Shown one piece after another: positions 63,862 through 64,000 of a stretch of DNA of 64,000 nucleotides; positions within the stretch are counted from its first letter, which is position 1; every line of letters begins with the position of its first letter. The DNA comes from Bacteroides stercoris ATCC 43183 (GTDB lineage: Bacteria > Bacteroidota > Bacteroidia > Bacteroidales > Bacteroidaceae): contig NZ_CP102262.1 of the NCBI RefSeq assembly GCF_025147325.1, positions 868,001-932,000 on the forward strand, read 5' to 3'. The notes beneath the pieces are model-generated. The model searched no databases and was not told the DNA's origin. It saw only the letters and a program-made list of their open reading frames with translations. A program made the translations under genes and the position numbers.

Positions 63862-64000
63862 TCAGAATGCCTTATCGGTCAGGAGATGGGCATAGATTGT
63901 CTTTCTCCCGTTGCGGGTTTGCATGGCAAATGCTTTCTTGTAAGTCAGCTTGTGGAAATGGTATTTGGTATAAAACGTTTCCATTGCTTTTTTATCATAT
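63862..64000 (-). CDS. C-terminal end of an unidentified minus-strand protein (partial)
   Basis: Reading the minus strand from the window edge, an open frame of 45 codons ends in TGA at 63862-63864. The end reads YAHLLTDKAF after a basic region (QTRNGRKTI). The start lies beyond the window, 11 bp separate it from the convergent glycosyltransferase stop, and I cannot name the family. It is too short to judge more than that it looks like coding sequence. Confidence 0.5.
   Translation of the reverse strand, partial: YDKKAMETFYTKYHFHKLTYKKAFAMQTRNGRKTIYAHLLTDKAF

Noticed and set aside
1..64000. tRNA, rRNA, riboswitch or transposase genes
   Set aside because: Gaps were read on both strands; none held a recognisable tRNA cloverleaf, rRNA segment, known riboswitch core or transposase.

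Overview
The window looks like a chromosomal segment of a gut Bacteroides (order Bacteroidales). The basis is the SusC/SusD pairs, a hybrid two-component (HTCS) regulator, serine-type sulfatases, Bacteroidales-typical housekeeping genes (DUF2851, WbqC, QueH, GH3-type adenylating enzyme) and a -7 promoter box of the Bacteroides form TAnnTTTG in front of most genes or operons. I cannot fix the species from sequence alone.

Layout. 0.1-11.8 kb is mostly housekeeping: an M16 peptidase, queH and an HGSNAT-like membrane acyltransferase, a hexuronate pair (uxuA plus an SDR dehydrogenase), and a minus-strand run dapB - lepB - second lepB-like gene - wbqC-like, then DUF2851 and a small secreted protein. 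11.9-36.8 kb is a polysaccharide utilisation region for a sulfated glycosaminoglycan, most likely chondroitin/dermatan sulfate or hyaluronan. It has SusD/SusC pair 1, a divergent PL8 lyase with an S1 sulfatase, a tRNA-dihydrouridine synthase, an unassigned beta-propeller protein, SusD/SusC pair 2, a second sulfatase, an HTCS regulator, and a divergent NahK-like sugar kinase with a CBM9-like protein. 36.9-47.3 kb interrupts it with an LpxA-like gene, a three-part RND efflux operon, an Ig-like lipoprotein, a DUF3108 protein and a thioesterase. 47.4-50.2 kb returns to glycosaminoglycan catabolism with a two-gene unit of GH88 unsaturated glucuronyl hydrolase and a third sulfatase. 50.3-60.7 kb is housekeeping: cysS, a HAD phosphatase, mnmA, a GH3-type enzyme, pfkA, acpP-fabF-rnc, purN and pdxB. 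60.8-64 kb holds an orphan ORF6N-domain gene and an envelope glycan cluster (glycosyltransferase, InaA/Kdo-kinase-like, glycosyltransferase), then the C-terminal end of a minus-strand gene cut by the window edge.

How the genes work together. The proposed route is: SusCD pairs import oligosaccharides at the outer membrane, the PL8 lyase cuts the polymer by beta-elimination, three serine-type S1 sulfatases remove sulfate (all need an anaerobic sulfatase-maturating enzyme that is not in the window), and GH88 splits the unsaturated disaccharide. The HTCS senses a breakdown product. The NahK-like kinase may phosphorylate the freed N-acetylhexosamine. UxuA and the SDR enzyme serve the general hexuronate route.

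The most surprising observations are: (1) the second LepB-like protein lacks both catalytic residues of signal peptidase I (Ser to Gly36, Lys to Gly101), while its operon partner keeps them; (2) mnmA and the dihydrouridine synthase gene each have a consensus -7 box only 4-5 nt before the ATG, predicting leaderless mRNAs for two tRNA-modification enzymes; (3) the phosphofructokinase has an unusual GGNG/PKTID donor-site combination; (4) rnc and pfkA overlap tail to tail by 42 bp.
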